From assembly GCA_043803805.1 (NCBI GenBank), contig JAZDJP010000031.1, positions 8,176-72,175 of the forward strand: a stretch of 64,000 bases of DNA. Reading direction: 5' to 3'. The position numbers and the translations under genes are program-made. The stretch comes from JAZDJP01 sp043803805 (GTDB taxonomy: Bacteria; Planctomycetota; JAZDJP01). How positions within the stretch are numbered: position 1 is the stretch's first letter; the number at the start of each line of letters is the position of its first letter. Below the pieces are notes generated by a model that was not told the origin of the DNA, ran no database searches, and worked only from the letters and a program-made list of their open reading frames with translations. Below, one piece after another: positions 25,256 to 33,368 of this stretch.

Positions 25256-25528
25256 ATTGCCGGAAAGGGCGAGGGAGCCGATGCGCAATCTTTTATCGTC
25301 AGCTCGAATCTCAAGCGGCGTCACCTGACGCGAGAACAACGGGACGATGTAATCCGGGGACTTCGTGAACAGGGAATGACGTTGCAGAAAATTGCGGGAG
25401 CGGTGGGGGTGAGTCTTAAGACGGCACATCGTGCAACAGATGCTTTGTCAAATGACAAAGGTGAAGTCCTGGGCGCGGACGGCAAAGTCCGCCCCGCGCA
25501 CTACGCCTCACTACTGCGTGGGCAGTAA
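25256..25528 (+). pseudogene. Remnant of a ParB-like gene (HTH part)
   Basis: An open frame without a usable start encodes SSNLKRRHLTREQRDDV..., then a helix-turn-helix (GMTLQKIAGAVGVSLKTAHRAT). This is how ParB/nuclease-type plasmid proteins look after their first domain (SVNLHRRHL). The N-terminal half is missing, and the end overlaps the convergent gene at 25501. Probably a decayed partition or regulator gene. Confidence 0.5.
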
Positions 25529-26415
25529 TCTCGTCTCACAAGTTCCTGCCCGATTTGTTTCCACGCTTCTTCTGGCGAAATGGGTAGTTCGAGTCCTTTA
25601 AATTCTCTCGTGGCAACCTCCAAAAACACAGTCTCAACCCGCTCCATCTCTATCGCCTGTTCCTCCATGATAAAGGCAATCCCGTTTATAACCCCCGGGG
25701 CAAACGTTCCATCCGCAGGATCAAATCTTTTTTGTTTGCTCATTTCGCTGGAGAGTCCGCCCAAATTGTTCGGACCGTTAACGTCCAAATAACATGTCCA
25801 TAAAAAGTATCCGAGGGCAGCATTCCACTTTTTTTCTTGCTGGAGTATCTTTGCCTGTCCGAGCCTGACATTTCTGTAAAGTCCCCAGTTACCGTTTTTC
25901 ACATGCTCCAACGACTCCATGTTCAACGAAGCCCACTTTGCGTCATTTTCCTGCGGACTTGGATTTCCAGCAGCCGCCCATAGTTCGTCTATCTTTTTCT
26001 TCTGGTCTTCTGTGACAAGCACCTTTTTCTTGTCTGATGGCCGCGTGCGGACATAGATGTATTGTCCACATGACTTGCACTTACTTTTCCTCACGGGCCT
26101 TTTTTCGAGATTGGTTTTACAGTATGGACATGCTGACTCAACTGTGCCGATATGAGCATTCACCAAAGACATGAATTTTGCCCGCGCCTTCGCCTCTTTC
26201 ACTTGGGTACGCCGATATGCCATCGCCACGAAAATCGGGAATAGGAATGCAACGGTTGCCAGTGACATGCCTGTTAACGCCCCCCACCTGCGGGGTGTTT
26301 GAATTGCCACAAAAATGGCGAGGGTGAAGGAGGAAAACAACACAAGCACTATCGCAAGCAAACATCCACACCCTGAAGTTTCAGCGGACGGGTTCCGAGA
26401 TAAGCCCTTGGGCAT
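25501..26415 (-). CDS. Membrane protein with zinc ribbon
   Basis: A 304-residue protein. Two N-terminal membrane helices (CLLAIVLVLFSSFTLAIFVA and LATVAFLFPIFVAMAY) are followed by a zinc ribbon (CPYCKTNLEKRPVRKSKCKSC) and a helical, probably cytoplasmic domain. It reads against the neighbouring cargo genes and is A/T-rich. ATG 26415 was chosen; a GTG lies at 26424. No family was recognised. Confidence 0.65.
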   Translation of the reverse strand: MPKGLSRNPSAETSGCGCLLAIVLVLFSSFTLAIFVAIQTPRRWGALTGMSLATVAFLFPIFVAMAYRRTQVKEAKARAKFMSLVNAHIGTVESACPYCKTNLEKRPVRKSKCKSCGQYIYVRTRPSDKKKVLVTEDQKKKIDELWAAAGNPSPQENDAKWASLNMESLEHVKNGNWGLYRNVRLGQAKILQQEKKWNAALGYFLWTCYLDVNGPNNLGGLSSEMSKQKRFDPADGTFAPGVINGIAFIMEEQAIEMERVETVFLEVATREFKGLELPISPEEAWKQIGQELVRRDYCPRSSEA

Positions 26416-26541
26416 TAATATCACCCGGGGAGAGTCAGAAATGGCATTATACTGTTCCTCTTTAAGTCAGGAAGGGAAATGGAACGGGGGGGCGACGCGA
26501 ATGGCACGCTCCGAGGTTGTCTTCGCCGGGTGTGTATCTCG

Positions 26542-26650
26542 TTGGCGAGAATGGGAATGAGCGGGTAGAATGTCCTTTGATATAGTGTTTTGCCGGGGCT
26601 AGGGTTCGCGGCCCGATAAAGCGGTGAGTCCAACCGCCTGCCCCTTTTTA
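26542..26650 (+). promoter_or_regulatory. Candidate promoter plus attenuator-like leader
   Basis: TTGGCG (26542-26547), 18 bases, TAGAAT (26566-26571). The leader then folds: GGGGC 26595-26599 pairs with GCCCC 26640-26644, enclosing GCGGT/ACCGC (26621-26625/26633-26637), and TTTTT follows at once. The start of the next gene is at 26681, so this could terminate early or be a short RNA. Confidence 0.45.
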
Positions 26651-26680
26651 TTGCACGGACGCATGAAAGGACAGCATGCC

Positions 26681-27505
26681 ATGAATTCACGCAAAAAAGC
26701 GACTCCCGGGGGCGCATCATCCAAAACCCACGGGTTCGAAGTTGCCGATCTGATTGAAGCCTTTCTTCGCGAATGCTCGTCATATATTCCGTGGGCGAAA
26801 CTTAATCAATCCCCCTCGTTTGATTCGATGACTCATAAGAAGAAAATGGACGCCAAAGAGGGCATTCGGCAGAAGGGCGGGAAATTGGCGGAGGCCCTTG
26901 AGCGTATTGGCGAAGACAACAGCGACGTGCTCAAAGTCATTCATTGCGTGGACGGTGGAGGCGGCGGCGTTGAAGGTTTGGGGAGGATATGGCCTGCTCC
27001 GAAGATTACATTACAGGGGATTATGATAAGGTTGAGGTGTGGCACGGCTGACATTCCGGGCATGACTCGGCAGGATGCACGAGACAAGTTGCTGGGCATG
27101 GTTGAGAGCAATGAACCGTATACGTCGGTTGACAATCTGGCGAAACGGGTGGGTTGCAGTAAAACCACGGTTCACGAGGCGATCCAGAGTTTCCCGAAGT
27201 TGAAAGAATGGCAGGCCAAGTCAGCGAAAAAGTCGCCCGGGACGCGGAGTCTCAATGCCGTTGACTTGGACAACAGACTAGGGGATGAAGATGACCCGGC
27301 CGACATCGCTGCCGGGAATGAACAACTGGACACCGTGTTCGCCAAACTCCTGCAAGAGGCTACACCGGAAGAACGCGCCGACTGGAACTCGAAGACACCA
27401 GAACAACAACACGATCTTGCCCGATTACACTTGGAGCAGGAAAAAGAGATTCGCATTGAAGACAAGGCCAAAAAGGGCAATATTCTACTTGGCCGGAAGC
27501 CCTGA
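26681..27505 (+). CDS. HTH-containing hypothetical protein of the element
   Basis: A 274-residue, charged protein. A probable helix-turn-helix (VDNLAKRVGCSKTTVHEAIQSFPKLKEW) lies at about 155-185, and the rest is helical. It is preceded by an attenuator-like leader and AAAGGA, and followed by an 18-bp palindrome, so it may regulate the replication genes downstream. ATG 26662 is an alternative start. Not recognised beyond the HTH. Confidence 0.6.
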   Translation: MNSRKKATPGGASSKTHGFEVADLIEAFLRECSSYIPWAKLNQSPSFDSMTHKKKMDAKEGIRQKGGKLAEALERIGEDNSDVLKVIHCVDGGGGGVEGLGRIWPAPKITLQGIMIRLRCGTADIPGMTRQDARDKLLGMVESNEPYTSVDNLAKRVGCSKTTVHEAIQSFPKLKEWQAKSAKKSPGTRSLNAVDLDNRLGDEDDPADIAAGNEQLDTVFAKLLQEATPEERADWNSKTPEQQHDLARLHLEQEKEIRIEDKAKKGNILLGRKP

Positions 27506-27515
27506 CGGTATGCCG

Positions 27516-27533
27516 TTCGCGAACGTTCGCGAA
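27516..27533. promoter_or_regulatory. Perfect 18-bp palindrome, likely operator
   Basis: TTCGCGAACGTTCGCGAA is a perfect palindrome made of two TTCGCGAA palindromes joined by CG. A related TTCGCGCGAA lies 60 bases downstream (27579-27588). Both fall between the HTH protein gene and the replication genes, as expected for an autoregulator or initiator site. Confidence 0.6.
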
Positions 27534-27639
27534 TGAAAATTCCGCAAAAAATCTCGCAATTCCAACCTTTTTGGTCTGTTCGCGCGAATAACTTCCTTCC
27601 TTCGTAGGGTGCGATGTCCCCAAAGGAAAGGAATTCGTG

Positions 27640-27855
27640 ATGGCTTCACAATGCCCCCCCAAGTTGAGAACCCCCGGCGTTATCGCCCGTGAGTTGGGCG
27701 AACCGCTACACCGCGTCGTGTACGTCTTGCGGACCCGGCCTTACATCATGCCGTCGGCCCGAGCAGGCCGGTTTCGATTGTATGACTTGGATGCCGTGGC
27801 CATGATCCGGTACACGCTCAACAGCATGGATGCACGGAATGGAGGCCGCTCATGA
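27640..27855 (+). CDS. Small DNA-binding (HTH) protein
   Basis: A 71-residue protein with GVIARELGEPLHRVVYVLRTRPYIMPSARAGRFRLYD, a winged-helix pattern like MerR/excisionase-type domains. AAAGGAAAGG lies upstream of ATG 27640. Its end overlaps the replicase start by 4 bases (ATGA), so the two are co-translated and it probably controls or assists replication. Confidence 0.65.
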   Translation: MASQCPPKLRTPGVIARELGEPLHRVVYVLRTRPYIMPSARAGRFRLYDLDAVAMIRYTLNSMDARNGGRS

Positions 27856-29828
27856 TCACCGCCCGCGAAATGGCCTCCAGTTACATCAAAAAAGGCTGGG
27901 AGGTTGTGCGTATCCCCCCGCGCGAAAAGAGGCCGACTGAAGAAGGTTGGCCAACCCGAAAATTCACACCCGATGATTTCGCGGACGGCGACAACATCGG
28001 AGTCAAGACAGGTGACCCGTCCGGGGGGCTGGTGGACGTGGACCTTGACCATCCCCTGGCCGTCGAACTCGCCCATGAGTTTTTGCCGCCGACGGGGGCA
28101 ACCTTCGGCCACGGCGATGGGCGCGACGTTTCTCCGGCCCATTGGTTGTATACATGCAAATCGCCCGGGCGAACCCACACATGGAAGGCCGCCAACGGCG
28201 CGATGCTTTTGGAGTTGCGGGCGACTGGCGTCCAGACAGTGTTTCCGGGATCAATCCATCCGTGCGGCGATTCCGTGGAATGGGTTGGCCGGGGCGACCC
28301 TGCCCCTGTGAAACGGGAGGATTTGGAAAGGGCCTGTGAGAATTTGATCGCCGCCGTGCGGCAACGGTTGGGGGGAACGGCCATCCCTGCCCCGTCTGCC
28401 GCGCCGGCACCGGTTTTCCCGATTATTTCGAGCGACAGAAACTCTCTTTTGCGCCGGGCAGAAGCGTATGCATCGGCTGCAAAATCGGCAGTTGGGCCAT
28501 CGAATGGGATTCACGGGGGGAGGACTGTCCAAGCGTTTAGTCTTGCCGGACACTTGGCCGCATTTTGTGACGGTGCGATGAGATTGACCGAAACGGAAAT
28601 TCTGGAATTGTTGCGGACGCGGTGGAATCCCAGGAACACGCCGCCTCTGTCCGACGGCAAACTTGCCGCGACCGTTCATTCGGCGATGGTGAACGGTACG
28701 CCGCGAGCGGATCATCCGGGGAGAGAAAACGTCGCCCCGCCGACGGGGAAGGTTGCCCCCGCTACCAACCCGAAAATCTCATCAGATGGCCCCGTTCTTA
28801 TCCGTCTTGCGGATGTCGCGGCAAAACCGGTCTCATGGGTTTGGGCGAATCGTATCCCGGCGAGGAAATTGTCGCTACTGGGCGGTGATCCCGATAATGG
28901 CAAAAGCCTTCTCACATTGGACATCTCGGCCCGCATATCGCGGGGGATGGATTGGCCCGATAATTCCGGCTGCGCCGAGGTCGGTAGTGTGATCTTGCTT
29001 TCGGCCGAAGACGACGCGGCGGACACAATCCGGCCGCGTCTGGAAGCGGCTGGTGCGGACCTCGCGAAAATTCACATATTGGAGGCTGTTCGAGAACGCG
29101 ACAAACCCCGACCGTTTTCTCTGGATCGGGATGTTGAACAACTGGAACCCGCGATCAAAACGTTGCCCGATTGCCGGTTGGTTGTTGTAGACCCTGTTTC
29201 CGCCTATATGGGGGCCGGGACGGATTCCCACAAGAACACGGATGTCCGGCGGGTACTGGCTCCGCTTGCGGCCCTCGCGCAATCGTCCGGGGTGGCGGTC
29301 TTGGCAGTGTCTCACATGAGTAAAGGGCAGGGCGGGAAGGCCCTGTACCGTTCGATGGGTTCGCTTGGGTTTATTGCGGCCGCCCGGGCGGCTTGGCTCG
29401 TGGCTCGTGACAAACACGACCCGGCCCTGCGGCTTTTCGTTCCGATTAAGAACAATCTGGCCCCTGGGGGAGTCGCCGGCCTTTCGTATCGAATCGAATC
29501 CAGCGACCTCGAAATCCCGGCCCCCCGGATTGTCTGGGGCGGTCCGGTCGCGGTGACGGCCGACGAAATCTTGGCCGCCGAACTTGCGCCCTCGCGGGGG
29601 CACGTCCGGGAAGAGGTGGAAGAGTGGCTCGAAAATTACCTTTCAGACGGCCCCCGGCCAGCGGGTGAAGTCTATCAGGCGGCGGAGGGTGCCGGGTTTC
29701 ACAAGCGGACGGTGGAACGGGGGAAACAGGCCCTCGGGGTCCGGGCGATCCGGCAAGGCTTTGGCGATGGTGGCACTTGGGTTTGGGCGTTGAATCATCA
29801 GACGGCCTCCCAAGAGGTCGAGACATGA
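27852..29828 (+). CDS. Primase-polymerase / RecA-like ATPase replication protein
   Basis: A 658-residue fusion typical of self-replicating elements. The N-terminal bifunctional primase-polymerase domain has DVDLDHP at 62-68 and GSIHPCGDSVEW. A RepA/RecA-like AAA domain follows, with Walker A GGDPDNGKSLL near 343-352, Walker B LVVVDPVSAYMGAGTD near 440, and VSHMSKGQGG. The C-terminus has a small winged-helix-like part. It can be expected to prime and unwind element DNA. It lies between the 18-bp palindrome and the right palindromic element, which may mark origins. Confidence 0.85.
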   Translation: MITAREMASSYIKKGWEVVRIPPREKRPTEEGWPTRKFTPDDFADGDNIGVKTGDPSGGLVDVDLDHPLAVELAHEFLPPTGATFGHGDGRDVSPAHWLYTCKSPGRTHTWKAANGAMLLELRATGVQTVFPGSIHPCGDSVEWVGRGDPAPVKREDLERACENLIAAVRQRLGGTAIPAPSAAPAPVFPIISSDRNSLLRRAEAYASAAKSAVGPSNGIHGGRTVQAFSLAGHLAAFCDGAMRLTETEILELLRTRWNPRNTPPLSDGKLAATVHSAMVNGTPRADHPGRENVAPPTGKVAPATNPKISSDGPVLIRLADVAAKPVSWVWANRIPARKLSLLGGDPDNGKSLLTLDISARISRGMDWPDNSGCAEVGSVILLSAEDDAADTIRPRLEAAGADLAKIHILEAVRERDKPRPFSLDRDVEQLEPAIKTLPDCRLVVVDPVSAYMGAGTDSHKNTDVRRVLAPLAALAQSSGVAVLAVSHMSKGQGGKALYRSMGSLGFIAAARAAWLVARDKHDPALRLFVPIKNNLAPGGVAGLSYRIESSDLEIPAPRIVWGGPVAVTADEILAAELAPSRGHVREEVEEWLENYLSDGPRPAGEVYQAAEGAGFHKRTVERGKQALGVRAIRQGFGDGGTWVWALNHQTASQEVET

Positions 29829-29849
29829 GCACCAAAGGCCGCCAAATCA

Positions 29850-29896
29850 TCCATAGACCGCCAATTCCCATATACCGCCAAGTGGCGGCCTATGGG
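29850..29896. promoter_or_regulatory. Right CATAGACCGCCA palindromic element
   Basis: CATAGACCGCCA (29852-29863) and TGGCGGCCTATG are near-perfect arms with ATATACCGCCAAG between. The 20 bases 29850-29869 are the exact reverse complement of 22906-22925 at the other end of the cargo. It starts 22 bases after the replicase stop. Confidence 0.6.
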
Positions 29897-29943
29897 GAAA
29901 ACTCTCGAAATCGTATGATTTTGGGCATTTTGAGGAAGAAAGG

Positions 29944-30207
29944 ATGGGGACTATGACGACTGACGCGACAGCAACGGCAGGGACAATGCCCCCCCGGATG
30001 CTTTACTGGAAGCGCGACCTTATGGAACGGTTGGGGGTGTCCCGTCGAACCTTGGAACGCATGATTTCAACCGGGGAAATCCCCCGCCCGGAAATCCGCC
30101 TTCGAGGCCGGGGGGCGTGGCGAACGGATACAATCACCGATTGGATCGCGGACGGGTGCCCCAGGGTGACGGCGGCGGGGACGGTGAAAATAATTCCCTT
30201 GGCTTGA
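29944..30207 (+). CDS. Excisionase-like / AlpA-type HTH protein
   Basis: An 87-residue protein with LYWKRDLMERLGVSRRTLERMISTGEIPRPEIRLRGRGAWR and then a short helix, the pattern of excisionase and AlpA-type winged helices that control excision of tRNA-integrated elements. AGGAAGAAAGG precedes ATG 29944; ATG 29953 is also possible. It is close to the integrase gene, as usual for such factors. Confidence 0.75.
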   Translation: MGTMTTDATATAGTMPPRMLYWKRDLMERLGVSRRTLERMISTGEIPRPEIRLRGRGAWRTDTITDWIADGCPRVTAAGTVKIIPLA

Positions 30208-30227
30208 TTACGACACTTGCGTATAAT
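30199..30227 (+). promoter_or_regulatory. Promoter of the regulator-integrase operon
   Basis: TTGGCT (30199-30204), 17 bases, TATAAT (30222-30227). The regulator's ATG is at 30235, only 7 bases beyond the -10 box, so the transcript would be nearly leaderless. Confidence 0.55.
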
Positions 30228-30234
30228 AAGGGGT

Positions 30235-30456
30235 ATGAATTCAACGGAGTTTAGAAAACGGATTAGAGCGATGCGAGCGGAACATGGACTTACTCAAGGG
30301 AAGTTTGCCGAGGCGGTAGGGGTGAACCGTCGGACAATCGAAAATTGGGAACTTCCCCGGGCGGTGCCCGGACATCCGGAGTTGATTCTTGAGGCGTTGG
30401 CGGCACGTTTGAAGAACTTCAAATCCCGGCCGGCCGGGGGGAGGGCCGAATCATGA
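30235..30456 (+). CDS. Xre-family regulator
   Basis: A 73-residue helix-turn-helix protein (FRKRIRAMRAEHGLTQGKFAEAVGVNRRTIENWELPRAVPGHPELI), the Cro/CI-type fold used by phages and integrative elements. ATG 30235 is favoured by the promoter just upstream. Its stop overlaps the integrase ATG (ATGA, 30453-30456), so it is co-translated with the integrase and probably controls it. Confidence 0.78.
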   Translation: MNSTEFRKRIRAMRAEHGLTQGKFAEAVGVNRRTIENWELPRAVPGHPELILEALAARLKNFKSRPAGGRAES

Positions 30457-31745
30457 AACACGCCAATGTCGGGTTCTGGTTGTTCCAAACGAAGGACAGG
30501 AAAGGGAAATATCATCCCCGATGGCGCATCCGCTTCCTGGGTGCGGATGGGAAGATGGCCTATGCGACGGGCTTTTCCGACAAGGGCGAAACGGAACGCC
30601 TGGCAAAACAACTGGCGATGGAAGCGGACGAGGTCCGCCGGGGCATCCGCAAGGCCCCAGAGGTTTCGGATCGGGAATCCCTGCGGCCCATTCAAGAGCA
30701 TGTTGCGGCCTATATTCAATGGGGCATGACACAAGGGGGGCGCGGCGGGCGGTCCTGGGCCGCGAAACATGAACACGAGGTCCGGACAATCCTTCAGTGG
30801 TGGGTGTCTTATCTCCACCTCGAAACCTTGCGGGATATTACGCTGACACGGGCCGAAAAGGCCCTTCAAGAAAAGGCGAAAAATGACGGAGTTGGGGGAA
30901 AGCGGTTGAATCATTACGCGATTATGATTCGGGCCTTGGTCCGTTGGTGCAAGCGGCGGGGGTTTATCGAACGCGACCCGTTGGAAGGGCTTTCCAAGTT
31001 TGATAACACGGTGAAGGCCCCGCGAAGGCCGTTGAAGTTGGATGAATTGGGAACGCTTCTGGCGAATGCCCCTCCGGGTCGAGCGATCCTGTACCGGATG
31101 GCGGTTGAAACGGGATTCCGCCTTTCCGAACTCGCGTCGTTGCGCGTGGGGGACGTGGATATTGAAAAGGGGCATGTCTTCCTGCGGGGGGATTTTGCGA
31201 AGAACCGCCGGGACACGTATCAACCCCTCTCCTCGGATGTGATCGCCCTTCTCCCCCACGTCACAACAGGGAGAAAGTTGGAAGATCAACTTCTTCCGGC
31301 GGCCTCCCCCACCCATGCTTCCCGTTTTCTGGAGTTGGATTTGGAAAAGGCGGGGATCACGAAGCGGAATTTTTTCGGGAAGATTGATTTTCATTCCCTG
31401 CGGGTGACGCATGTGAACATGGGGATTGAGTTGGGGTTTGACGTCAAGACCGCCCAAACCCTCGCCCGCCACCAATCCCCCGAAATGACGATGAATGTCT
31501 ACGCCAAGGCCAACCCGGAACGGTTGCGGGCGGCCTCGGAAAAGATCGGGAAAGCGGTGTCGGAAGCGGTGAAAAAACCGGAGAACAGTCGAACCGGAGT
31601 CAAACAGGGCGAATGGCGTCTTGCGGCGGGGGCGGAAAATCTGACGCAACCGGTTGCGCTGCCGGTGGCTTCCGGCAACGCTTATAAGAACGCGGGCGAC
31701 GGGGCTCGAACCCGCAACCTTCGGATCGACAGTCCGATGCTCTAG
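30453..31745 (+). CDS. Tyrosine-type site-specific integrase
   Basis: A 430-residue tyrosine recombinase. Core-binding helices lie at about 80-170. Catalytic residues are R223 (ETGFRLSEL), a lysine in DFAKNRRDTY, H314-R317 (DFHSLRVTH), H340 and the nucleophile Y350 (MNVYAK). The last about 18 codons (GDGARTRNLRIDSPML) are encoded by the antisense strand of tRNA-Asp, so the gene runs into its own attachment site. Such tails arise because integration joins the int gene to the tRNA 3' end. Confidence 0.92.
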   Translation: MKHANVGFWLFQTKDRKGKYHPRWRIRFLGADGKMAYATGFSDKGETERLAKQLAMEADEVRRGIRKAPEVSDRESLRPIQEHVAAYIQWGMTQGGRGGRSWAAKHEHEVRTILQWWVSYLHLETLRDITLTRAEKALQEKAKNDGVGGKRLNHYAIMIRALVRWCKRRGFIERDPLEGLSKFDNTVKAPRRPLKLDELGTLLANAPPGRAILYRMAVETGFRLSELASLRVGDVDIEKGHVFLRGDFAKNRRDTYQPLSSDVIALLPHVTTGRKLEDQLLPAASPTHASRFLELDLEKAGITKRNFFGKIDFHSLRVTHVNMGIELGFDVKTAQTLARHQSPEMTMNVYAKANPERLRAASEKIGKAVSEAVKKPENSRTGVKQGEWRLAAGAENLTQPVALPVASGNAYKNAGDGARTRNLRIDSPML

Positions 31746-31764
31746 CCAATTGAGCTACGCCCGC
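31691..31764 (-). tRNA. trnD: tRNA-Asp(GTC)
   Basis: Read on the minus strand: acceptor GCGGGCG/CGCCCGC, D-arm GCTC..GAGC, anticodon arm TCGGA-CTGTCGA-TCCGA with anticodon GTC, variable AGGTT, T-arm with TTCGAGC, discriminator G as expected for Asp. CCA is not encoded. Its 3' half overlaps the integrase gene on the other strand and is the element's attachment site. Confidence 0.95.
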
Positions 31765-31771
31765 ATGAACG

Positions 31772-31826
31772 CCGCATCCCCGCGTCGGGGGAAACCGCCG
31801 GGCGGCGTCGAGGCGCCCGGGATGCG
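31772..31826. other. Hairpin between tRNA-Asp and the helicase gene
   Basis: GCCGCATCCC (31772-31781) and GGGATGCGGC (about 31817-31826) are inverted arms with further G/C pairing inside. There is no T-run, so it is an atypical terminator at best. Confidence 0.4.
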
Positions 31827-31846
31827 GCATCATAGCGGAATTCCGA

Positions 31847-33223
31847 TTAATGTCCAGCGCCCGCTTTCCGGGGGCCGTCCGCCGGATTGGCCTCCCGCCC
31901 CTCCCGAAATTCCCTCACCCCCGGATCCACAATGACGTCCCACACCCTTAGCGGCCGGCGGAGACGGATGTTGTCCAGACTGCGGCAACGGCTCAAGGCC
32001 ACATAGACCTGGCCGTGGGCGAAGGCGCCGTGGCCGAGATCAATCAACACATGATCCAGCGTCTTCCCCTGCGCCTTGTGGATGGTCACCGCCCAGGCGG
32101 GCATCAGCGGGAATTGGTGATAGGTTCCCCGGACCTCCGTTTTTAACCGTTTGGCCTCCGGGTCCCAGGCGTGGGAACAGGCCTCCCACGTCACCCGCTC
32201 CACCGAAAGGGTGCGTTTGCGAGCGCCGGAAATCACCCGGACCCGGACGCGATCGCCCGCGGCGTCCCTGACCGTCCCGAGGCTTCCGTTCACCCAGCGC
32301 CCCGCGGGATCATTGCGGGTGAACATGACCTGCGCGCCGGGCCGGAGTTCCAGGCGCCTCGGGGAGGGGAGCCGCGGGCCGTCGAGCGGAAATCCCGGGG
32401 ATAACGCCCCCTCGAAAACGATCTCCGGGCCGGGAAGCCGGGCCATGCAGGTCTGGTTGATGCGGTCCGCCGCGGCGTTGGTCGCCGTGAGGGTAACGTG
32501 CGAGTCCGGGAGCGGGTCGTCGCGGACGCAGGCGCGGTTGATTTCCGCCAGGGCCTCGTCGCAATCCGTCCCCGCCCGGATGCGATGCAACAACCGGATG
32601 AAGTGCGCCTCCTCCTGCCGGAACACCCGGGTGAGTTCGCAGGTGACGAGCGTGCCGGCGGGAAGGCTCCGCGCCATGTGAAAATACGGCCCGGGGTACC
32701 CCCGCTCCCGAAGCAGGGATTCCTCATCCCGGGTGACGACGGGCGGCAGTTGATGCAAATCCCCCACGAACACCATCCGCACCCCCCCGAAGGGCCGGTC
32801 GGGCCGGGGGCCGTTCACGCGCAGAAATTTCTCCATCGCGTCCAGGAGGTCCGCCCGCACCATGGACACCTCGTCCACCACGAGAACCTCCAGGTTTTGG
32901 TAACGGCTCCGGTCGCGGACGTGCCGGATGTTGCCGGGGTCGGGCGGATGCGGCGGGAACCGGAAAAAGGCGTGAATGGTCTCCCCCCCGACGTTCAGGG
33001 CGGCCACCCCCGTCGGGGCGACGATGGCGAGATTTTTCTCCAGGGTCTCCCGAAGGTAATGGACCAGCGTGGATTTCCCGGTGCCGGCCGGGCCGGTGAT
33101 GAACACCGGCGGCCCGTCCGTTTCGATGTGCCGAAGGGCGTTCAAAAACTCGGGATGAAGCTCGATCGGCCCGTCGGCGGTGGCGACGCGGGAGTGCAGG
33201 GCGGCGGACACGGCATCGGACAT
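31847..33223 (-). CDS. Pif1/RecD-like DNA helicase
   Basis: A 458-residue superfamily 1 helicase. GPAGTGKST (44-52) is Walker A, VVDEVSMV Walker B, FVGDLHQLPPV motif III, and AWAVTIHKAQGKTLDHVLID with YVALSRCRSL the C-terminal motifs V-VI, as in Pif1 and RecD2-type enzymes that unwind 5'-3' and resolve forks, G4 or displaced strands. ATG 33223 has GGGGGAGGG upstream; a longer open frame above it is antisense to the next gene. TATAAT lies on the minus strand at 33260-33265. It lies just outside the integrative element. Confidence 0.87.
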   Translation of the reverse strand: MSDAVSAALHSRVATADGPIELHPEFLNALRHIETDGPPVFITGPAGTGKSTLVHYLRETLEKNLAIVAPTGVAALNVGGETIHAFFRFPPHPPDPGNIRHVRDRSRYQNLEVLVVDEVSMVRADLLDAMEKFLRVNGPRPDRPFGGVRMVFVGDLHQLPPVVTRDEESLLRERGYPGPYFHMARSLPAGTLVTCELTRVFRQEEAHFIRLLHRIRAGTDCDEALAEINRACVRDDPLPDSHVTLTATNAAADRINQTCMARLPGPEIVFEGALSPGFPLDGPRLPSPRRLELRPGAQVMFTRNDPAGRWVNGSLGTVRDAAGDRVRVRVISGARKRTLSVERVTWEACSHAWDPEAKRLKTEVRGTYHQFPLMPAWAVTIHKAQGKTLDHVLIDLGHGAFAHGQVYVALSRCRSLDNIRLRRPLRVWDVIVDPGVREFREGREANPADGPRKAGAGH

Positions 33224-33303
33224 CGGCTCAACCCTCCCCCACGCGTTCGGCAGCTTCTTATTATATCCGCCGCGCCCCTCAATCACCCGGATTGTTTCCG
33301 GCC

Positions 33304-33331
33304 TTGAATTCTCCCTCCGGCCGGCTAGACT
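33304..33331 (+). promoter_or_regulatory. Candidate promoter of the hydrolase gene
   Basis: TTGAAT (33304-33309), 16 bases, TAGACT (33326-33331), followed by GGAG and the ATG at 33369. The 16-base spacing matches other promoters in the window. Confidence 0.45.
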
Positions 33332-33368
33332 GACCCCGGGAAATTCCTCCCGGTTCCGGAGACGCGCC

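Larger units (their letters stand above)
22460..31745. mobile_element. Integrative element at tRNA-Asp (left end uncertain)
   Basis: The right end is well supported: a tyrosine integrase gene whose last codons run into the 3' half of tRNA-Asp. The element carries an excisionase-like HTH, an Xre regulator, a primase-polymerase/RecA-like replicase, DUF5681, a nuclease-like protein and several hypotheticals, with base composition lower in GC than the flanks for much of its length. No exact copy of the tRNA-Asp 3' end was found at the left, so the boundary at the tRNA-like scar near 22.46 kb is an inference. Confidence 0.55.

Noticed and set aside
31654..31935. A frame encoding GLEPATFGSTVRCSSQLSYAR
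   Set aside because: It is a translation of the tRNA-Asp region, a common annotation artefact, not a protein gene.
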